Counted from the stretch's first letter, positions 35,847 to 45,874 are shown. The stretch is 64,000 bases of DNA from Sphingomonas sp. IW22 (GCF_041321155.1 NZ_JBGGWB010000001.1:558001-622000); one strand, 5' to 3'. Notes: generated by a model from the sequence alone, not told the origin. Numbers and translations are program-made.

Positions 35847-37769
35847 TCAGGCGCGCGCGTCGGCCACGCTCTCACTGTTATGGCGCAGCGCCTTCAGCAC
35901 AGTGTCGACGATGTGGGGGGCGTTCAGGCCGGCTTCGTCATACTGTACTTCCGGCTTGTCCTGATCCTGGAACAGGTCGGGCAGACGCATCGTGCGGAGC
36001 TTCAGCCCCGCGTCGATCAGCCCCTGATCGCTGGCCAGTGTCAGCACATGCGCGCCAAGGCCGCCGATCGCATTTTCCTCGATCGTCACGGCGACTTCGT
36101 GCGTGGCAAGCAGGCGGCGGATCAGCGCCTCGTCCAGCGGTTTGGCGAAACGCAGGTCGGCGACGGTGGTCGACAGCCCCTTTGCCTCCAGCGTTTCGGC
36201 AGCCTTCAACGCTTCGCCAAGACGCGTACCGAGCGACAGGATGGCGACGGTCTTGCCTTCCCGAACGACGCGGCCCTTGCCGATTTCCAGCTTCTGCGGA
36301 ACGTCGGGGATCGCCACACCCGTGCCGTTGCCGCGCGGATAACGCACCGCGATCGGCCCGCTGTCATGTTCGGCGGCAGTATAGGTCATGTGGACCAGCT
36401 CTGCCTCATCCGCGGCGGCCATCACCACGAAGTTCGGCAGGCTGGCCAGATAGGTGACGTCGAAACTGCCCGCATGGGTCGCGCCATCGGCCCCGACCAG
36501 CCCGGCGCGGTCGATGGCGAAGCGAACCGGCAGGTTCTGGATCGCCACATCATGCACGACCTGATCATAGGCGCGCTGAAGGAAGGTGGAGTAGATCGCG
36601 CAGAAGGGCCGCATCCCCTGCGCCGCCAAACCGGCGGCAAAGGTGACGGCATGCTGCTCTGCAATGCCCACGTCGAACGCGCGGTCGGGGTGCGCCTGAG
36701 CGAATTTGTCAACGCCCGTGCCCGACGGCATGGCGGCGGTAATGGCGCAGATGCGGCTGTCGGTATCGGCCAGCTTGGCCAGCGTTTCGCCGAACACATT
36801 CTGGTAGGATGGCGGCCCCGGCGGCGCCTTTGCCTGAGCGCCGGTGATCACGTCGAACTTCTGGACGCCGTGATATTTGTCGGCCGCCTTTTCGGCGGGG
36901 GCGTACCCCTTACCCTTTTTGGTCACGACATGGACCAGGATCGGCCCTTCCTCCGCATCGCGGACGTTTTCGAGGACCGGGATCAGATGGTCGAGATTAT
37001 GGCCGTCGATCGGGCCGACATAATAAAAACCCAGCTCCTCGAACAACGTCCCGCCCATGGTCATGCCACGGGCGAATTCGTCGGTCTTGCGTGCGGCGGT
37101 GTGCATCGGGCGCGGCAGGCGGCGGGCGAATTTCTTCAGCGTCTCGCGCAGGCCCAGAAACTCGCGGCTGGACACGATGCGGCTGAGATAGGCCGACAGC
37201 CCGCCCACCGGCGGCGCAATCGACATGTCATTGTCGTTCAGGATGACGACCAGCCGATTCCCCGCCTGCTCGGCATTGTTCATGGCTTCATAGGCCATGC
37301 CCGCTGACATCGCGCCGTCGCCGATCACGGCAATCCCCTTGCCGGGTGCGCCCGTCAGCTTGTTGGCAACGGCAAAGCCCAGCGCCGCCGAGATCGAGGT
37401 CGAACTGTGCGCCGCGCCGAACGGGTCATATTCGCTTTCGCTGCGCTTGGTGAAGCCCGATAGCCCCCCGCCCTGGCGTAGCGTGCGGATGCGGTCGCGG
37501 CGGCCGGTCAGGATCTTGTGCGGATAGCATTGGTGCCCGACGTCCCAGACCAGCCGATCGTCAGGCGTATTGAACACATAATGGATGGCAACGGTCAGCT
37601 CGACCACGCCAAGACCCGATCCCAGATGTCCGCCGGTCGTACCAACCGCCGAAATTGTTTCTTCGCGCAGTTCGTCGGCAAGTTGACGAAGCTGGCCGGG
37701 GTTTAGGCGCCGCAGTTCGTCAGGGGTGCGAACCGTATCGAGCAGCGGCGTATCGGGAAGCTGAACCAT
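35847..37769 (-). CDS. dxs: 1-deoxy-D-xylulose-5-phosphate synthase
   Basis: Thiamine-diphosphate enzyme that joins pyruvate and glyceraldehyde 3-phosphate, first step of the MEP isoprenoid pathway. The 640 residues contain [19 protein letters not shown] near 45, [17 protein letters not shown] and LNDNDMSI for cofactor binding, and the transketolase-type [15 protein letters not shown] near 430. Length is normal. The upstream neighbour on the same strand is the Zur-like regulator, 64 bases away. Confidence 0.97.
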   Translation of the reverse strand: MVQLPDTPLLDTVRTPDELRRLNPGQLRQLADELREETISAVGTTGGHLGSGLGVVELTVAIHYVFNTPDDRLVWDVGHQCYPHKILTGRRDRIRTLRQGGGLSGFTKRSESEYDPFGAAHSSTSISAALGFAVANKLTGAPGKGIAVIGDGAMSAGMAYEAMNNAEQAGNRLVVILNDNDMSIAPPVGGLSAYLSRIVSSREFLGLRETLKKFARRLPRPMHTAARKTDEFARGMTMGGTLFEELGFYYVGPIDGHNLDHLIPVLENVRDAEEGPILVHVVTKKGKGYAPAEKAADKYHGVQKFDVITGAQAKAPPGPPSYQNVFGETLAKLADTDSRICAITAAMPSGTGVDKFAQAHPDRAFDVGIAEQHAVTFAAGLAAQGMRPFCAIYSTFLQRAYDQVVHDVAIQNLPVRFAIDRAGLVGADGATHAGSFDVTYLASLPNFVVMAAADEAELVHMTYTAAEHDSGPIAVRYPRGNGTGVAIPDVPQKLEIGKGRVVREGKTVAILSLGTRLGEALKAAETLEAKGLSTTVADLRFAKPLDEALIRRLLATHEVAVTIEENAIGGLGAHVLTLASDQGLIDAGLKLRTMRLPDLFQDQDKPEVQYDEAGLNAPHIVDTVLKALRHNSESVADARA

Positions 37770-37833
37770 CGCCCCGCTCTATCGCATCAGAAAACCCGTG
37801 TCGATTGCGACCGGGCTGGACTTTGGCAGGGGA

Positions 37834-38304
37834 TCAGCGGTTCGCAGCCGCACAATCGGGGCACAGGCCGCGCACCTCGACAATCGGGCGCTGCGCCACG
37901 AATCCCGCCTCCTCGGCCACGGCGCGGACCATCGACGTCACCTTGTCGGCATCGACATGGCGGGCGTCTCCGCACCGGTCGCACACCAGAAAGATACAGT
38001 CGTGCAGGCAATTCGGGTGCGTATTGGCGACATAGGCATTGGCGCTTTCCACCCGCCGCGCCAGATTCGCGCCGACGAACAGGTCCAGGATGCGATAGAC
38101 GCTGTTGGCGGCAACCCGGCGCCCGACATCCTTCGACACGGCTTCGGCAATGTCATAGGCGCTGGCCGGCTTTTCAAAGCCAGCCAGTGCTTCGAACACA
38201 TTGGCGCGCATGGGCGTCCACTGCTCGCCCGCTGTTTCCAGCGCGGCGCGCGCGGCGTCGGTCAATGCGGGGCCGCGATCGTCGTGATGATGGTGGGTGG
38301 CCAT
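37834..38304 (-). CDS. Fur-family metal regulator, probably Zur
   Basis: A 156-residue winged-helix repressor. The DNA-binding domain is about residues 20-90 (WTPMRANVFEAL, AYDIAEAVSKD, ANSVYRILDLF), followed by a dimerisation domain with two Cys pairs, CDRCGD and CPDC, that fit a structural zinc site. The N terminus contains HHHHDD, an extra potential zinc ligand. The late Cys pair and the lack of oxidative-stress features favour Zur over Fur or PerR. It is the second gene of a minus-strand operon with the MerC-type gene, 45 bases away, whose promoter carries a Zur-like site. Confidence 0.85.
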   Translation of the reverse strand: MATHHHHDDRGPALTDAARAALETAGEQWTPMRANVFEALAGFEKPASAYDIAEAVSKDVGRRVAANSVYRILDLFVGANLARRVESANAYVANTHPNCLHDCIFLVCDRCGDARHVDADKVTSMVRAVAEEAGFVAQRPIVEVRGLCPDCAAANR

Positions 38305-38348
38305 AACGTGGATTTAAGGAGCCCGGCACCACCGGGCAAGCGGTGTGC

Positions 38349-38744
38349 TCAGCGGCGGCGCGCGGCGCGCTGATTCAGCCAGTGGCCAAGGGCCAGGAGA
38401 AGGACGCCGATAACGGTCACCCCCACCTCACCCGGCCCGTGCGGCAACAGGATGTCGAGCGCCATCAGTACCAGACCGACCGATCCGACGACCAGCGGCA
38501 AGCGGCGCCCGTGCTGGCGCAGACCCCGGCCCAGCGCCACCGCGCCCAGGACCACGGCAATGCCCAGCCCGACCTCATGCACGCGGTCGTCCAGCAGCGG
38601 ACCCGCGAACGACGCGAACAGCGCCAGCACGATCGCGCTGGCCAGGCAATGCGCTACGCACAGTGCCGACAGCGCAATAGCGATTCGGTCGAGCCGATTG
38701 CGCGGACGGCGCGTAGAGGCGGCAGAGCAGATCACGATCGCCAT
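38349..38744 (-). CDS. MerC-domain membrane protein
   Basis: A 131-residue protein with four predicted helices and the Cys-containing motif LCVAHCLASA in the first helix, plus HEVGLGIAVVLGAVALGRG and GHWLNQRAARR, typical of the MerC family (mercuric or other metal ion transport). No mercury resistance genes are present, so a general metal role, perhaps zinc, is more likely. It is first in an operon with the Zur-like regulator; a good promoter lies just upstream, but the ATG has no obvious ribosome site. Confidence 0.8.
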   Translation of the reverse strand: MAIVICSAASTRRPRNRLDRIAIALSALCVAHCLASAIVLALFASFAGPLLDDRVHEVGLGIAVVLGAVALGRGLRQHGRRLPLVVGSVGLVLMALDILLPHGPGEVGVTVIGVLLLALGHWLNQRAARRR

Positions 38745-38763
38745 CTAGGGCCAAGCATTCGAG

Positions 38764-38800
38764 GTTACAACATTACATTCGACTTTTTTGCATATGGCAA
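38764..38800 (-). promoter_or_regulatory. merC-zur promoter with Zur-like operator
   Basis: On the minus strand TTGCCA (38795-38800), a 17-base spacer and TGTAAT (38772-38777) give a near-consensus sigma-70 promoter, 27 bases before the merC start. Overlapping the -10 box is GTAATGTTGTAAC (38764-38776), which matches 8 of 10 fixed positions of the alphaproteobacterial Zur pattern GTTATNNNATAAC as I recall it. Repression by binding over the -10 is plausible. Confidence 0.55.
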
Positions 38801-38845
38801 TTCGTCCCATCGACGGCCGGTCCGCGGCATCCTAAACAGCCGCGC

Positions 38846-39901
38846 GTGACAACAAGTGCTGCTTCCACCCCCGCGCCCCGCCCCCGTTCGGGCACCGATC
38901 GTCCGCGCGCCATTGCCCTTTGGCTCTGGTTCGTGGCCGCGCTGATCGTTCTGATGGTCGCGGTGGGCGGCATCACCCGGCTGACCGAATCGGGCCTGTC
39001 GATTACCGAATGGAAGCCGGTTTCGGGCACCATCCCGCCGCTTTCGGATGCCGACTGGCAGGTGGCGTTCGCCAAATATCAGGCAACGCCCGAATATCAG
39101 CAGATCAACGCCGGCATGAGCCTGTCGGATTTCAAGTTCATCTATTTCTGGGAGTGGTTTCACCGGCTGCTGGGGCGGTTGATCGGCATCGCCTTTGCGC
39201 TGCCGCTGCTGTGGTTCTGGGTGCGCGGGCAGATTCCGGCAGGGTATCGCCCTCGCTTGCTGGCGCTGCTGGCACTGGGCGCCGCACAGGGGGCGGTCGG
39301 CTGGTGGATGGTCGCGTCCGGCCTGGTCGACCGCACCGATGTCAGCCATTTCCGACTGGCCGCGCATCTGATGCTGGCATTGTTCATTCTGGGCGGGCTT
39401 GCGTGGACCGCACGCGACCTGACCGCGCTGGCCCACAATACGTCTGAGCGTCCCGCCCGGTTGCGCCCGGTCGCTGTCGTCGCGCTGGCCGTGCTGGCGG
39501 TGCAGATCATGTTCGGTGCCTTTACCGCCGGGCTGAATGCGGGGCTGGTCACCGATGAGTGGCCGCTGATGAACGGGCGCCTGATCCCGCAGGCGAACTG
39601 GTCCGACGGTGTGTTCGCCGCGGTCCTGAACGATCCGTTCGCCATCCACTTCGTCCATCGCTGGTGGGCCTTTGTCGCGCTGGCGGCGCTGATCGTGCTG
39701 GCACGTGCGTCGAAGCGTGCCGGGGATCGGCGCGCTGCCATCGCCATTCACGCTGCAGTCGGCATCCAGATTCTGCTGGGCATCGTCACCGTCATTAGCG
39801 GCGTGGCGTTCCACCCCGCGCTGACCCATCAGGTCGTCGGCGCGCTGCTGGTCATCGCCGCCGTATCCGCGGCCCACGCCGTTGGCAGGAGCCCCGCATG
39901 A
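38846..39901 (+). CDS. ctaA: Heme A synthase (COX15/CtaA)
   Basis: Oxidises the heme O methyl group to formyl to make heme A for aa3-type oxidase, in the inner membrane. The 351 residues (GTG start) form eight helices in two four-helix halves, with the heme-ligand motifs GGITRLTESGLSITEWKP (cited as GGITRLTES and GLSITEWKP), EWFHRLLGR and HRWWAFVA. Length and layout are the proteobacterial/mitochondrial type. Overlaps cutA (ATGA). Confidence 0.95.
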   Translation: MTTSAASTPAPRPRSGTDRPRAIALWLWFVAALIVLMVAVGGITRLTESGLSITEWKPVSGTIPPLSDADWQVAFAKYQATPEYQQINAGMSLSDFKFIYFWEWFHRLLGRLIGIAFALPLLWFWVRGQIPAGYRPRLLALLALGAAQGAVGWWMVASGLVDRTDVSHFRLAAHLMLALFILGGLAWTARDLTALAHNTSERPARLRPVAVVALAVLAVQIMFGAFTAGLNAGLVTDEWPLMNGRLIPQANWSDGVFAAVLNDPFAIHFVHRWWAFVALAALIVLARASKRAGDRRAAIAIHAAVGIQILLGIVTVISGVAFHPALTHQVVGALLVIAAVSAAHAVGRSPA

Positions 39902-40215
39902 GTGACATCGCGATGCTGCACGTAACCTTCGGCACGACCGAGGAGGCGGAGGCGATTGCACGCGCCGTGGTCGAGGAACGGCTGGCCGCCTGTGCCAATG
40001 TCATGGCGTCCTGCACCTCCGTCTATCGCTGGCGCGATACGGTGGAGAGCGAGATCGAGACGCCCGTGCTGTTCAAGACCAGCATGTCCCGCGCCCTGGC
40101 GCTGCGCGACCGGATCGTCGAGCTGCACAGCTATGATTTGCCCATCATCGAATTGTGGCCCGCCGCCGCCACCGATCAGGGGCTGACGTGGATCGAGGAA
40201 AGCACGCGCGACTGA
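39898..40215 (+). CDS. cutA: CutA1 divalent-cation tolerance protein
   Basis: Small trimeric protein of the CutA1 family. The 105 residues include ARAVVEERLAACANV and SVYRWRDTVESEIE, then HSYDLPIIELWP near the end, all standard signatures. Role in metal tolerance or copper binding is reported for homologues but not certain. It overlaps ctaA by 4 bases. rplM follows 159 bases later with its own likely promoter. Confidence 0.95.
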   Translation: MSDIAMLHVTFGTTEEAEAIARAVVEERLAACANVMASCTSVYRWRDTVESEIETPVLFKTSMSRALALRDRIVELHSYDLPIIELWPAAATDQGLTWIEESTRD

Positions 40216-40374
40216 CGCTATTTGGCTCGTTTTCAGCCCATGGTATCCTGATACCCGTCAGCAAAGCCGCCCGGAAGCTTGACTTACAGCGGCCCCCGCG
40301 TCATTGGGCGCACCACGCACGCCGCCTTTTACCGGGCGGCGTTCCGTTTTCCCTATCAGAAGGTCGATAGAGCC

Positions 40375-40854
40375 ATGAAGGCCCTCATGAAGACCACCAA
40401 GTCGGTCAAGCCCGCCGAGGTGGAAAAGAAGTGGCATATCGTCGATGCCGACGGCCTGGTGGTCGGTCGTGCAGCGACGATCATCGCCAATGTCCTGCGC
40501 GGCAAGCACAAGACCAGCTTCACCCCGCACGTCGATTGCGGTGACAATGTCATCGTCATCAACGCCGACAAGGTTCGCTTCACCGGCAAGAAGCTGGCGC
40601 AGAAGACCTATTACAAGCACACCGGCTATGCCGGCGGCATCAAGGAAGTGACCGCAGCCAAGGTGCTGGACGGCCGTTTCCCGGAACGCGTGCTGGAAAA
40701 GGCAATCGAGCGCATGATCCCGCGCGGCCCGCTGGGCCGTCAGCAGATGCGCAACCTGCGCATCTACAAGGGTACCGAGCATCCGCACGAAGCGCAGAAC
40801 CCCGAAGTCCTCGACATCGCGTCGATGAACCGCAAGAACAAGGTGGGCGCATAA
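40375..40854 (+). CDS. rplM: 50S ribosomal protein L13
   Basis: Early-assembly large-subunit protein. The ATG at 40375 gives the usual sphingomonad N terminus [10 protein letters not shown], and the 159 residues contain [25 protein letters not shown] region [30 protein letters not shown] and [12 protein letters not shown]. Its last base overlaps the rpsI ATG, so L13 and S9 are made together, as in most bacteria. Confidence 0.97.
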   Translation: MKALMKTTKSVKPAEVEKKWHIVDADGLVVGRAATIIANVLRGKHKTSFTPHVDCGDNVIVINADKVRFTGKKLAQKTYYKHTGYAGGIKEVTAAKVLDGRFPERVLEKAIERMIPRGPLGRQQMRNLRIYKGTEHPHEAQNPEVLDIASMNRKNKVGA

Positions 40855-41414
40855 TGTCCGACAACCGCCAGTCCCTCTCCGATCTGGCCGCGCTGACCCA
40901 GGGTCAGCCGCAGGGTGAGACCCAGCAGGCCGCCGCCGCTGCCGAAGCCGATGCACCGGAAGCGGGTGCCGCTCCCGTCCAGCCCGCCGCGCCGACGATG
41001 CCGCTGCGTGAGCAGGAAGTCGACGCCTATGGCCGCTCCTATGCGACCGGCCGCCGCAAGGACGCCGTCGCACGCGTCTGGCTGAAGCCGGGTTCGGGCA
41101 AGATCACGATCAACGGTCGCGATCAGGAAGTCTATTTCGCGCGTCCGACGCTGCGTCTCGTCATCAACCAGCCGTTCGGCGTTGCCGAGCGCGAAGGTCA
41201 GTATGACGTCGTCTGCACCGTCAAGGGCGGTGGCCTGTCGGGCCAGGCGGGCGCCGTGAAGCACGGCATCGCGCAGGCGCTGACCCGTTACGAACCGGTG
41301 CTGCGCGCGCCGGTCAAGGCGGCCGGCTTCCTGACCCGCGACAGCCGCGCGGTCGAGCGTAAGAAGTACGGTAAGGCCAAGGCCCGCCGCAGCTTCCAGT
41401 TCTCGAAGCGCTGA
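40854..41414 (+). CDS. rpsI: 30S ribosomal protein S9 with N-terminal extension
   Basis: Small-subunit protein that contacts P-site tRNA with its C-terminal tail. The core (about residues 57-186) has [32 protein letters not shown] and the end RRSFQFSKR. It is preceded by about 55 Ala/Gln/Pro-rich residues not present in the 130-residue E. coli S9, an extension also seen in other sphingomonads. Ends with a strong terminator. Confidence 0.97.
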   Translation: MSDNRQSLSDLAALTQGQPQGETQQAAAAAEADAPEAGAAPVQPAAPTMPLREQEVDAYGRSYATGRRKDAVARVWLKPGSGKITINGRDQEVYFARPTLRLVINQPFGVAEREGQYDVVCTVKGGGLSGQAGAVKHGIAQALTRYEPVLRAPVKAAGFLTRDSRAVERKKYGKAKARRSFQFSKR

Positions 41415-41438
41415 TCGTCCTTACGACGACGAAATTGG

Positions 41439-41466
41439 GGCGGTCCGGCAACGGGCCGCCCTTTTT
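41439..41466 (+). terminator. Rho-independent terminator of rplM-rpsI
   Basis: A GC-rich 10-base-pair stem (one G-U pair) with a GCAA tetraloop is followed by TTTTT, 25 bases after the rpsI stop. Confidence 0.9.
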
Positions 41467-41534
41467 CGTGCCCGCGCCGTCGAACCCGGTGCGGCAGCAC
41501 GGAACATGGGAGACGCGTCGGGGATAGAGCGGCA

Positions 41535-42017
41535 ATGCATGTCCGCGCCCGCCCCCTGTCGGGGATCCCCTCTGTCCTTTGCCTGTGCCTATCCGCATGC
41601 GGCGCGCCGCAATTGGCCACCCCGGCGGACGACGTGCCGGTTCCAGCGGAGCCGGTCGGCCTGCGCCCGCTGCTTCCCGAAACGGTCGAAGCCGCTGGTC
41701 TGACGGGCGAGCTGGCATGCAGCTTTACCGCCCGCAACGAAATGCTGCTGCTGGCGCGTGGCAACGTCGCCGCCGCCGGTCCCGCCAATGCGCTGATCCG
41801 CAGCGATGCGGGGCCGGTACGCCTGCAACGCCCCGGCGGTTTCGATGCGATGATCGACGGCGGCCGTTTCGAAGGGTCCGGCGCGCGCGTCCACATCGCG
41901 CTGACCGGCCCTGCAGTAGCACCAGGCGAATCACCGCCGCGACCCGCGACCCTGGCGCTCGAACGAAGCGGCACCTCACCCTGGCGCGTGGCCGGTGAGT
42001 GGACCTGCGGCCCTTGA
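41535..42017 (+). CDS. Lipoprotein of unknown function
   Basis: A 160-residue predicted lipoprotein with a perfect lipobox (LSAC, Cys about residue 22). The rest shows ELACSFTARNEMLLLARGNV and repeated beta-type segments (AGPANALIRSDAGPVRL, VAGEWTCGP) with two further Cys residues that could bond. No recognised family. It is a single gene between the rpsI terminator and the methyltransferase-like gene. Confidence 0.75.
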   Translation: MHVRARPLSGIPSVLCLCLSACGAPQLATPADDVPVPAEPVGLRPLLPETVEAAGLTGELACSFTARNEMLLLARGNVAAAGPANALIRSDAGPVRLQRPGGFDAMIDGGRFEGSGARVHIALTGPAVAPGESPPRPATLALERSGTSPWRVAGEWTCGP

Positions 42018-42078
42018 TCGCAGCGCTCTGTCGCAAGATGCTTGACCTTACCCCCTTGGCCCGCTTCACCGCCCGCCC

Positions 42079-42828
42079 ATGACAACCCGCCACGCGACCG
42101 GCTTTCTGCCGCGCAACGACGTCCGCCTTGGCCCCGATGGCTGGCGCCAGACCCTGCGCGACCGCGCCTTCACCATCGCGTGGGGCGCGATCCAGTGGCC
42201 GTGGCTTGCCCGCAGCCTGTCGGGCGGACGGCCCAGCGACAAACGGGCGCTGCTCGACCGACTGTCCCTGCCCCATGACGCCCTGCCCAATCTGGGCAGC
42301 TGGAAGGCCGATACGGGGTTGCTGCGCCTGATCGTGCACGAGATCGAGGCGCGTCGCCCGCAGGTCGTGGTCGAACTGGGCGCGGGCGCATCCAGCCTGA
42401 TCGTTGCGCGCGCGCTGCAACTGCATGGCGGCGGCCGGCTGCACAGTCTGGACCAGCATGCCGATTTCGTCGCGGGCACGCATGAATGGCTGAACGAACA
42501 CGGGCTGGATGCCGACATGCGCGCCGCGCCGCTAATCCCCGCGCCCGAAGGCTGGCCGGGTCTGTGGTATGACATCGCCGGGCTGCCCGACCGGATCGAC
42601 CTGCTGGTGATCGACGGGCCGCCATGGACCATCCACCCGTTCGTGCGCGGTGCTGCGGAGGTGTTGTTCGAGCGGCTGTCGGTTGGCGGCACAATCATGC
42701 TGGACGACGGCGCCCGCCCCGGCGAGCGGGTGGTGGCGTCGCGCTGGCGGCGGAACTGGCCGAACTTCTCGTTCGAGCTGGCGACCGACGGGACCAAGGG
42801 CACGTTGATCGGCCGCCGCCTGCGCTGA
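42079..42828 (+). CDS. Class I SAM-dependent methyltransferase-like protein
   Basis: A 249-residue protein with a Rossmann methyltransferase fold: motif I VVVELGAGASSLIVARAL near residue 93, LHSLDQHADFV (acidic after beta2) and LLVIDGPPW near 175, close to Methyltransf_24 enzymes. Substrate unknown. It converges with the phosphoesterase gene at 42840. Confidence 0.82.
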   Translation: MTTRHATGFLPRNDVRLGPDGWRQTLRDRAFTIAWGAIQWPWLARSLSGGRPSDKRALLDRLSLPHDALPNLGSWKADTGLLRLIVHEIEARRPQVVVELGAGASSLIVARALQLHGGGRLHSLDQHADFVAGTHEWLNEHGLDADMRAAPLIPAPEGWPGLWYDIAGLPDRIDLLVIDGPPWTIHPFVRGAAEVLFERLSVGGTIMLDDGARPGERVVASRWRRNWPNFSFELATDGTKGTLIGRRLR

Positions 42829-42839
42829 TTATCGGCGCG

Positions 42840-43586
42840 TCAGACCTTGTGGTCGGGCGCGTCCATGATGCGGGCGATGGTTTCGAACTCCCGCCCCACG
42901 ACGCGGATTTCGTTGAAGGACGGCCGCGTTTCGCGGACCCGTTCGGACAGGGTGCCCGCCCCGATCAGGCGGACGGTGCGCCCGTCCACCTCATGTTCGA
43001 TGTCGAAGGGGTCATGGACATGGCCCGTCAGCACCGCATGAGCGCCCGCGCGGGCCAGTTCGGACAATGCGCGCCGCCCGCCCCGCGTCCGTGCGTCGGT
43101 GCGCGTGCCTGCCTCGATCAGGGGATGGTGCGCGGTAACGAACACCAGATCGTCCGCCGATGCCGATTCGACCAGCCGCACCGTGTGCGCCAGCCGCTGC
43201 GGCGTGACATTGCCCTTTGACCAGTTGAAGCGCATCTGCACCCGCGCCGTGGTTCGCAGCGGCGCGATGGTCACGCCCTTTACGTCCAGCGGCCGCGCGA
43301 TCATCCGCTCCAGCGTCTTGTAGCGGCGATAGGGCAGGAACAGGCGCCGCAGCGGGTTATAGACGGGCAGGTCGTGATTGCCGACCTCTACCGTCGTCGG
43401 CCGGTCCAGCGATTCGAGCCACTGGGCCGCCGCCTCGAACTCTCCGGAACGCGCGCTTTGGGTCAGGTCGCCGGTCATCAGAATGGCGTCCGGCGACTCT
43501 TCGCGGACGATCGAGGCGAACCACGCAAGCGCCGCCTTGTCCTCCGCTCCGAAATGCAGGTCGCTGACATGGAACAGCCGGATCAT
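42840..43586 (-). CDS. Metallophosphoesterase
   Basis: A 248-residue calcineurin-like phosphoesterase (start ATG 43586). Metal motifs in order: HVSDLHFG near residue 7, GDLTQSARSGEF near 40, VGNHD, TAHHPL and TGHVHDP. Similar to small Icc/CpdA-type enzymes. Its ATG overlaps the stop of the lipid kinase gene, so the two are coupled. A role in cyclic nucleotide or phospholipid phosphate turnover is possible but not shown. Confidence 0.9.
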   Translation of the reverse strand: MIRLFHVSDLHFGAEDKAALAWFASIVREESPDAILMTGDLTQSARSGEFEAAAQWLESLDRPTTVEVGNHDLPVYNPLRRLFLPYRRYKTLERMIARPLDVKGVTIAPLRTTARVQMRFNWSKGNVTPQRLAHTVRLVESASADDLVFVTAHHPLIEAGTRTDARTRGGRRALSELARAGAHAVLTGHVHDPFDIEHEVDGRTVRLIGAGTLSERVRETRPSFNEIRVVGREFETIARIMDAPDHKV

Positions 43587-44416
43587 GCCGCCTCCCTCCG
43601 GGTTGAAACAAAGCGCGGCTCGCTCATGCCGCCGGTGATGCGCGTGCCGCGTTCCAGCCGTTCGGGTTCGCCGTCGAACAGCGCCAGTACGGGGCGGCGG
43701 CTTTCGATCACCAGATGACGCGTCAGTGTGTGCGTGACCGACCGCGCATCGACCCACTCACCCGACACCCAGTTCCAGCCCAGCTCCACGATGGAGCGCC
43801 ATTCGCGCGCGTCAATGCCTGCCACGTCCAGCCCGCGCCGGTCGGGCTTGACCAGCACCGCCTGATATCGCCGCCGCAGTCGGATCGAGCCGGAAACGCG
43901 CACCCCCTTGCCGAACGTCCGCCCCCATGCGTGGCGAAGCGCCCGCAGCAGCGACAGGAACCGGCGCTGGCGCACCGCTTCCCGCGCGCGGAACCACTGC
44001 GCGGCGGGGCCGATGATCACCCCAACAAAGGCGCGGTGCGGGCCTGCTTCGACAAAGGGCATGGCGATCGTGCGGTAATCTTCATGCGCGGCATGGATGA
44101 TCGCATGGGGATCGACACTGTCGTGCAGTTCGCGCGCCAGCAGGTTCATCGTGCCGCCCGGCAGGATCAGGAAGCGCCCATCCCAATCGGCCAGCGCACA
44201 CAGCGCCGCGTTGATCGTGCCGTCCCCTGCGAACAGCACCAGCGTATCCGCCTGCGCGCGGGTCAGCGTGTCGATGTCGGGCAGCGATTCGTCGGGAAAG
44301 CCGGTGCGCCCGACCAGCGTCAGTCCGCGTTCCTCGAACACAGCCTCGATCGCGTCGCATTTCTCCTGCGTGGCCGAACCCGAATTGGGATTGGTCACGA
44401 ACCACAGATTCCGCAT
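43583..44416 (-). CDS. Diacylglycerol/lipid kinase family protein
   Basis: A 277-residue protein of the DAGK-catalytic superfamily (YegS, sphingosine kinase, DgkB relatives). It opens with [20 protein letters not shown], then the glycine-rich [15 protein letters not shown] and [15 protein letters not shown], the ATP-binding signature. A GGGGG site favours the ATG at 44416 over the adjacent one at 44419. Lipid substrate is unknown. Coupled to the phosphoesterase (ATGA overlap) and divergent from mntH. Confidence 0.88.
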   Translation of the reverse strand: MRNLWFVTNPNSGSATQEKCDAIEAVFEERGLTLVGRTGFPDESLPDIDTLTRAQADTLVLFAGDGTINAALCALADWDGRFLILPGGTMNLLARELHDSVDPHAIIHAAHEDYRTIAMPFVEAGPHRAFVGVIIGPAAQWFRAREAVRQRRFLSLLRALRHAWGRTFGKGVRVSGSIRLRRRYQAVLVKPDRRGLDVAGIDAREWRSIVELGWNWVSGEWVDARSVTHTLTRHLVIESRRPVLALFDGEPERLERGTRITGGMSEPRFVSTRREAA

Positions 44417-44560
44417 CATTTCCCCCGTAGGACGGATCGACAACGAACCGATCGAATGAAGGATGCAGCCAAGCGGCCGCAACATGGTTATGGGTGGCCA
44501 GAGCAATGTGCGAAGGGGACCGCGCCGATCATGGCACCGCCACCAGCCGCCGGGGGATTG

Positions 44561-45874
44561 ATGGACGGCGATATTCGAACGCCCAGCTTGCCCGAAAGCT
44601 ATCGCAGCGTACCCGTGCCGCCGGCGGGCAGCGGCCAGTTCTGGCGCAAGCTGGGGGCATTTGCCGGGCCGGGTTATCTGGTCGCGGTGGGTTATATGGA
44701 CCCCGGCAACTGGGCCACCGATCTGGCCGGCGGATCGGCGTTCGGATACACGCTGCTTTCGGTCATCCTGCTGTCGAACCTGATGGCGATGGTTCTGCAA
44801 TCGCTGTCGGCCAAGCTGGGTATCGTCGCGGGCCGCGATCTGGCACAGGCCTGTGCCGAGCAATATGGGCCGGCCGCGCGCTGGGTGCTGTGGGCGTTGT
44901 GCGAGCTGGCGATCATCGCCTGCGATCTGGCCGAGGTGATCGGCACGGCCATCGCGCTGCAATTGCTGTTCGGTATTCCGCTGGTCGCGGGCATTGCGAT
45001 CACGGCGGTCGACGTGATGCTGATCCTGGCGCTGCAACGCTTTGGCTTTCGCAAGCTGGAGGCGTTCATCATTGCGCTGCTGGTCATCATCGCGGCCTGC
45101 TTCGCGGTCGAGCTGGCGCTGGCCCAGCCCGATTTCGCCGCCGTTGCACGCGGGCTGGTCCCCTCACCCCAGATCGTCACCAATCCTGCGATGCTGTATA
45201 TCGCCATCGGCATTCTGGGCGCGACGGTGATGCCCCATAACCTGTATCTGCACAGCTCGATCGTCCAGACGCGGTCGTTCGTTCAGGATGAGGCGGGCAA
45301 GCGCGACGCGCTGAAACTGGCGACCATCGATTCGACCGTGGCGTTGGCGCTGGCCTTTTGCATCAACGCGTCGATCCTGATCCTGGCGGCTGCGACCTTT
45401 CACACCGCCGGGCGCAACGACATTGCCGAGATACAGGACGCGTACCAGCTGCTGACCCCGATGCTGGGCGCCGGGCTCGCCAGCACGCTGTTCGCGGTCG
45501 CGCTGCTGGCCTCGGGACAGAATTCGACGATCACCGGGACACTGGCCGGGCAGATCGTGATGGAGGGGTTCCTGCACCTGCGCATGCCGGTGTGGCTGCG
45601 CCGGATCGTTACCCGCCTGATCGCCATCGTGCCCGCGGCAGTAGTGGCGGCGCTTTACGGCGAAAGCGGCACCGCGCGGCTGCTGGTGTTGAGCCAGGTG
45701 GTCCTCAGCCTGCAATTGCCCTTTGCCGTCTGGCCGCTGGTTCAGTTCACCAGCGACCGCAAGCTGATGGGCGGTTTCGTCAACGGCCCGGCGCTTAAGG
45801 TCATTGCGTGGGGCATCTGTTTCGCGGTGATCGGGCTAAATCTGACGCTGCTGTTCCAGACCTTCGCCGGTTAA
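44561..45874 (+). CDS. mntH: NRAMP-family divalent metal transporter
   Basis: Proton-coupled manganese (or iron) importer in the inner membrane. The ATG at 44561 has a GGGGG site and gives 437 residues; 44531 is an alternative. The first-helix metal site is [17 protein letters not shown] with the DPGN motif, and helix 6 has the [10 protein letters not shown] motif. Eleven helices are predicted. No MntR or Mur operator could be recognised in the 140-base divergent region. Its stop overlaps the convergent regulator gene by 4 bases. Confidence 0.94.
   Translation: MDGDIRTPSLPESYRSVPVPPAGSGQFWRKLGAFAGPGYLVAVGYMDPGNWATDLAGGSAFGYTLLSVILLSNLMAMVLQSLSAKLGIVAGRDLAQACAEQYGPAARWVLWALCELAIIACDLAEVIGTAIALQLLFGIPLVAGIAITAVDVMLILALQRFGFRKLEAFIIALLVIIAACFAVELALAQPDFAAVARGLVPSPQIVTNPAMLYIAIGILGATVMPHNLYLHSSIVQTRSFVQDEAGKRDALKLATIDSTVALALAFCINASILILAAATFHTAGRNDIAEIQDAYQLLTPMLGAGLASTLFAVALLASGQNSTITGTLAGQIVMEGFLHLRMPVWLRRIVTRLIAIVPAAVVAALYGESGTARLLVLSQVVLSLQLPFAVWPLVQFTSDRKLMGGFVNGPALKVIAWGICFAVIGLNLTLLFQTFAG

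Noticed and set aside
35448..37307. 619-codon plus-strand open frame across the TonB receptor and dxs
   Set aside because: Antisense to two secure genes and crosses their intergenic promoter.
38349..38744. Mercury resistance operon
   Set aside because: Only a MerC-type protein is present; no merA, merT, merP or merR, and the neighbour is a Zur-like regulator.
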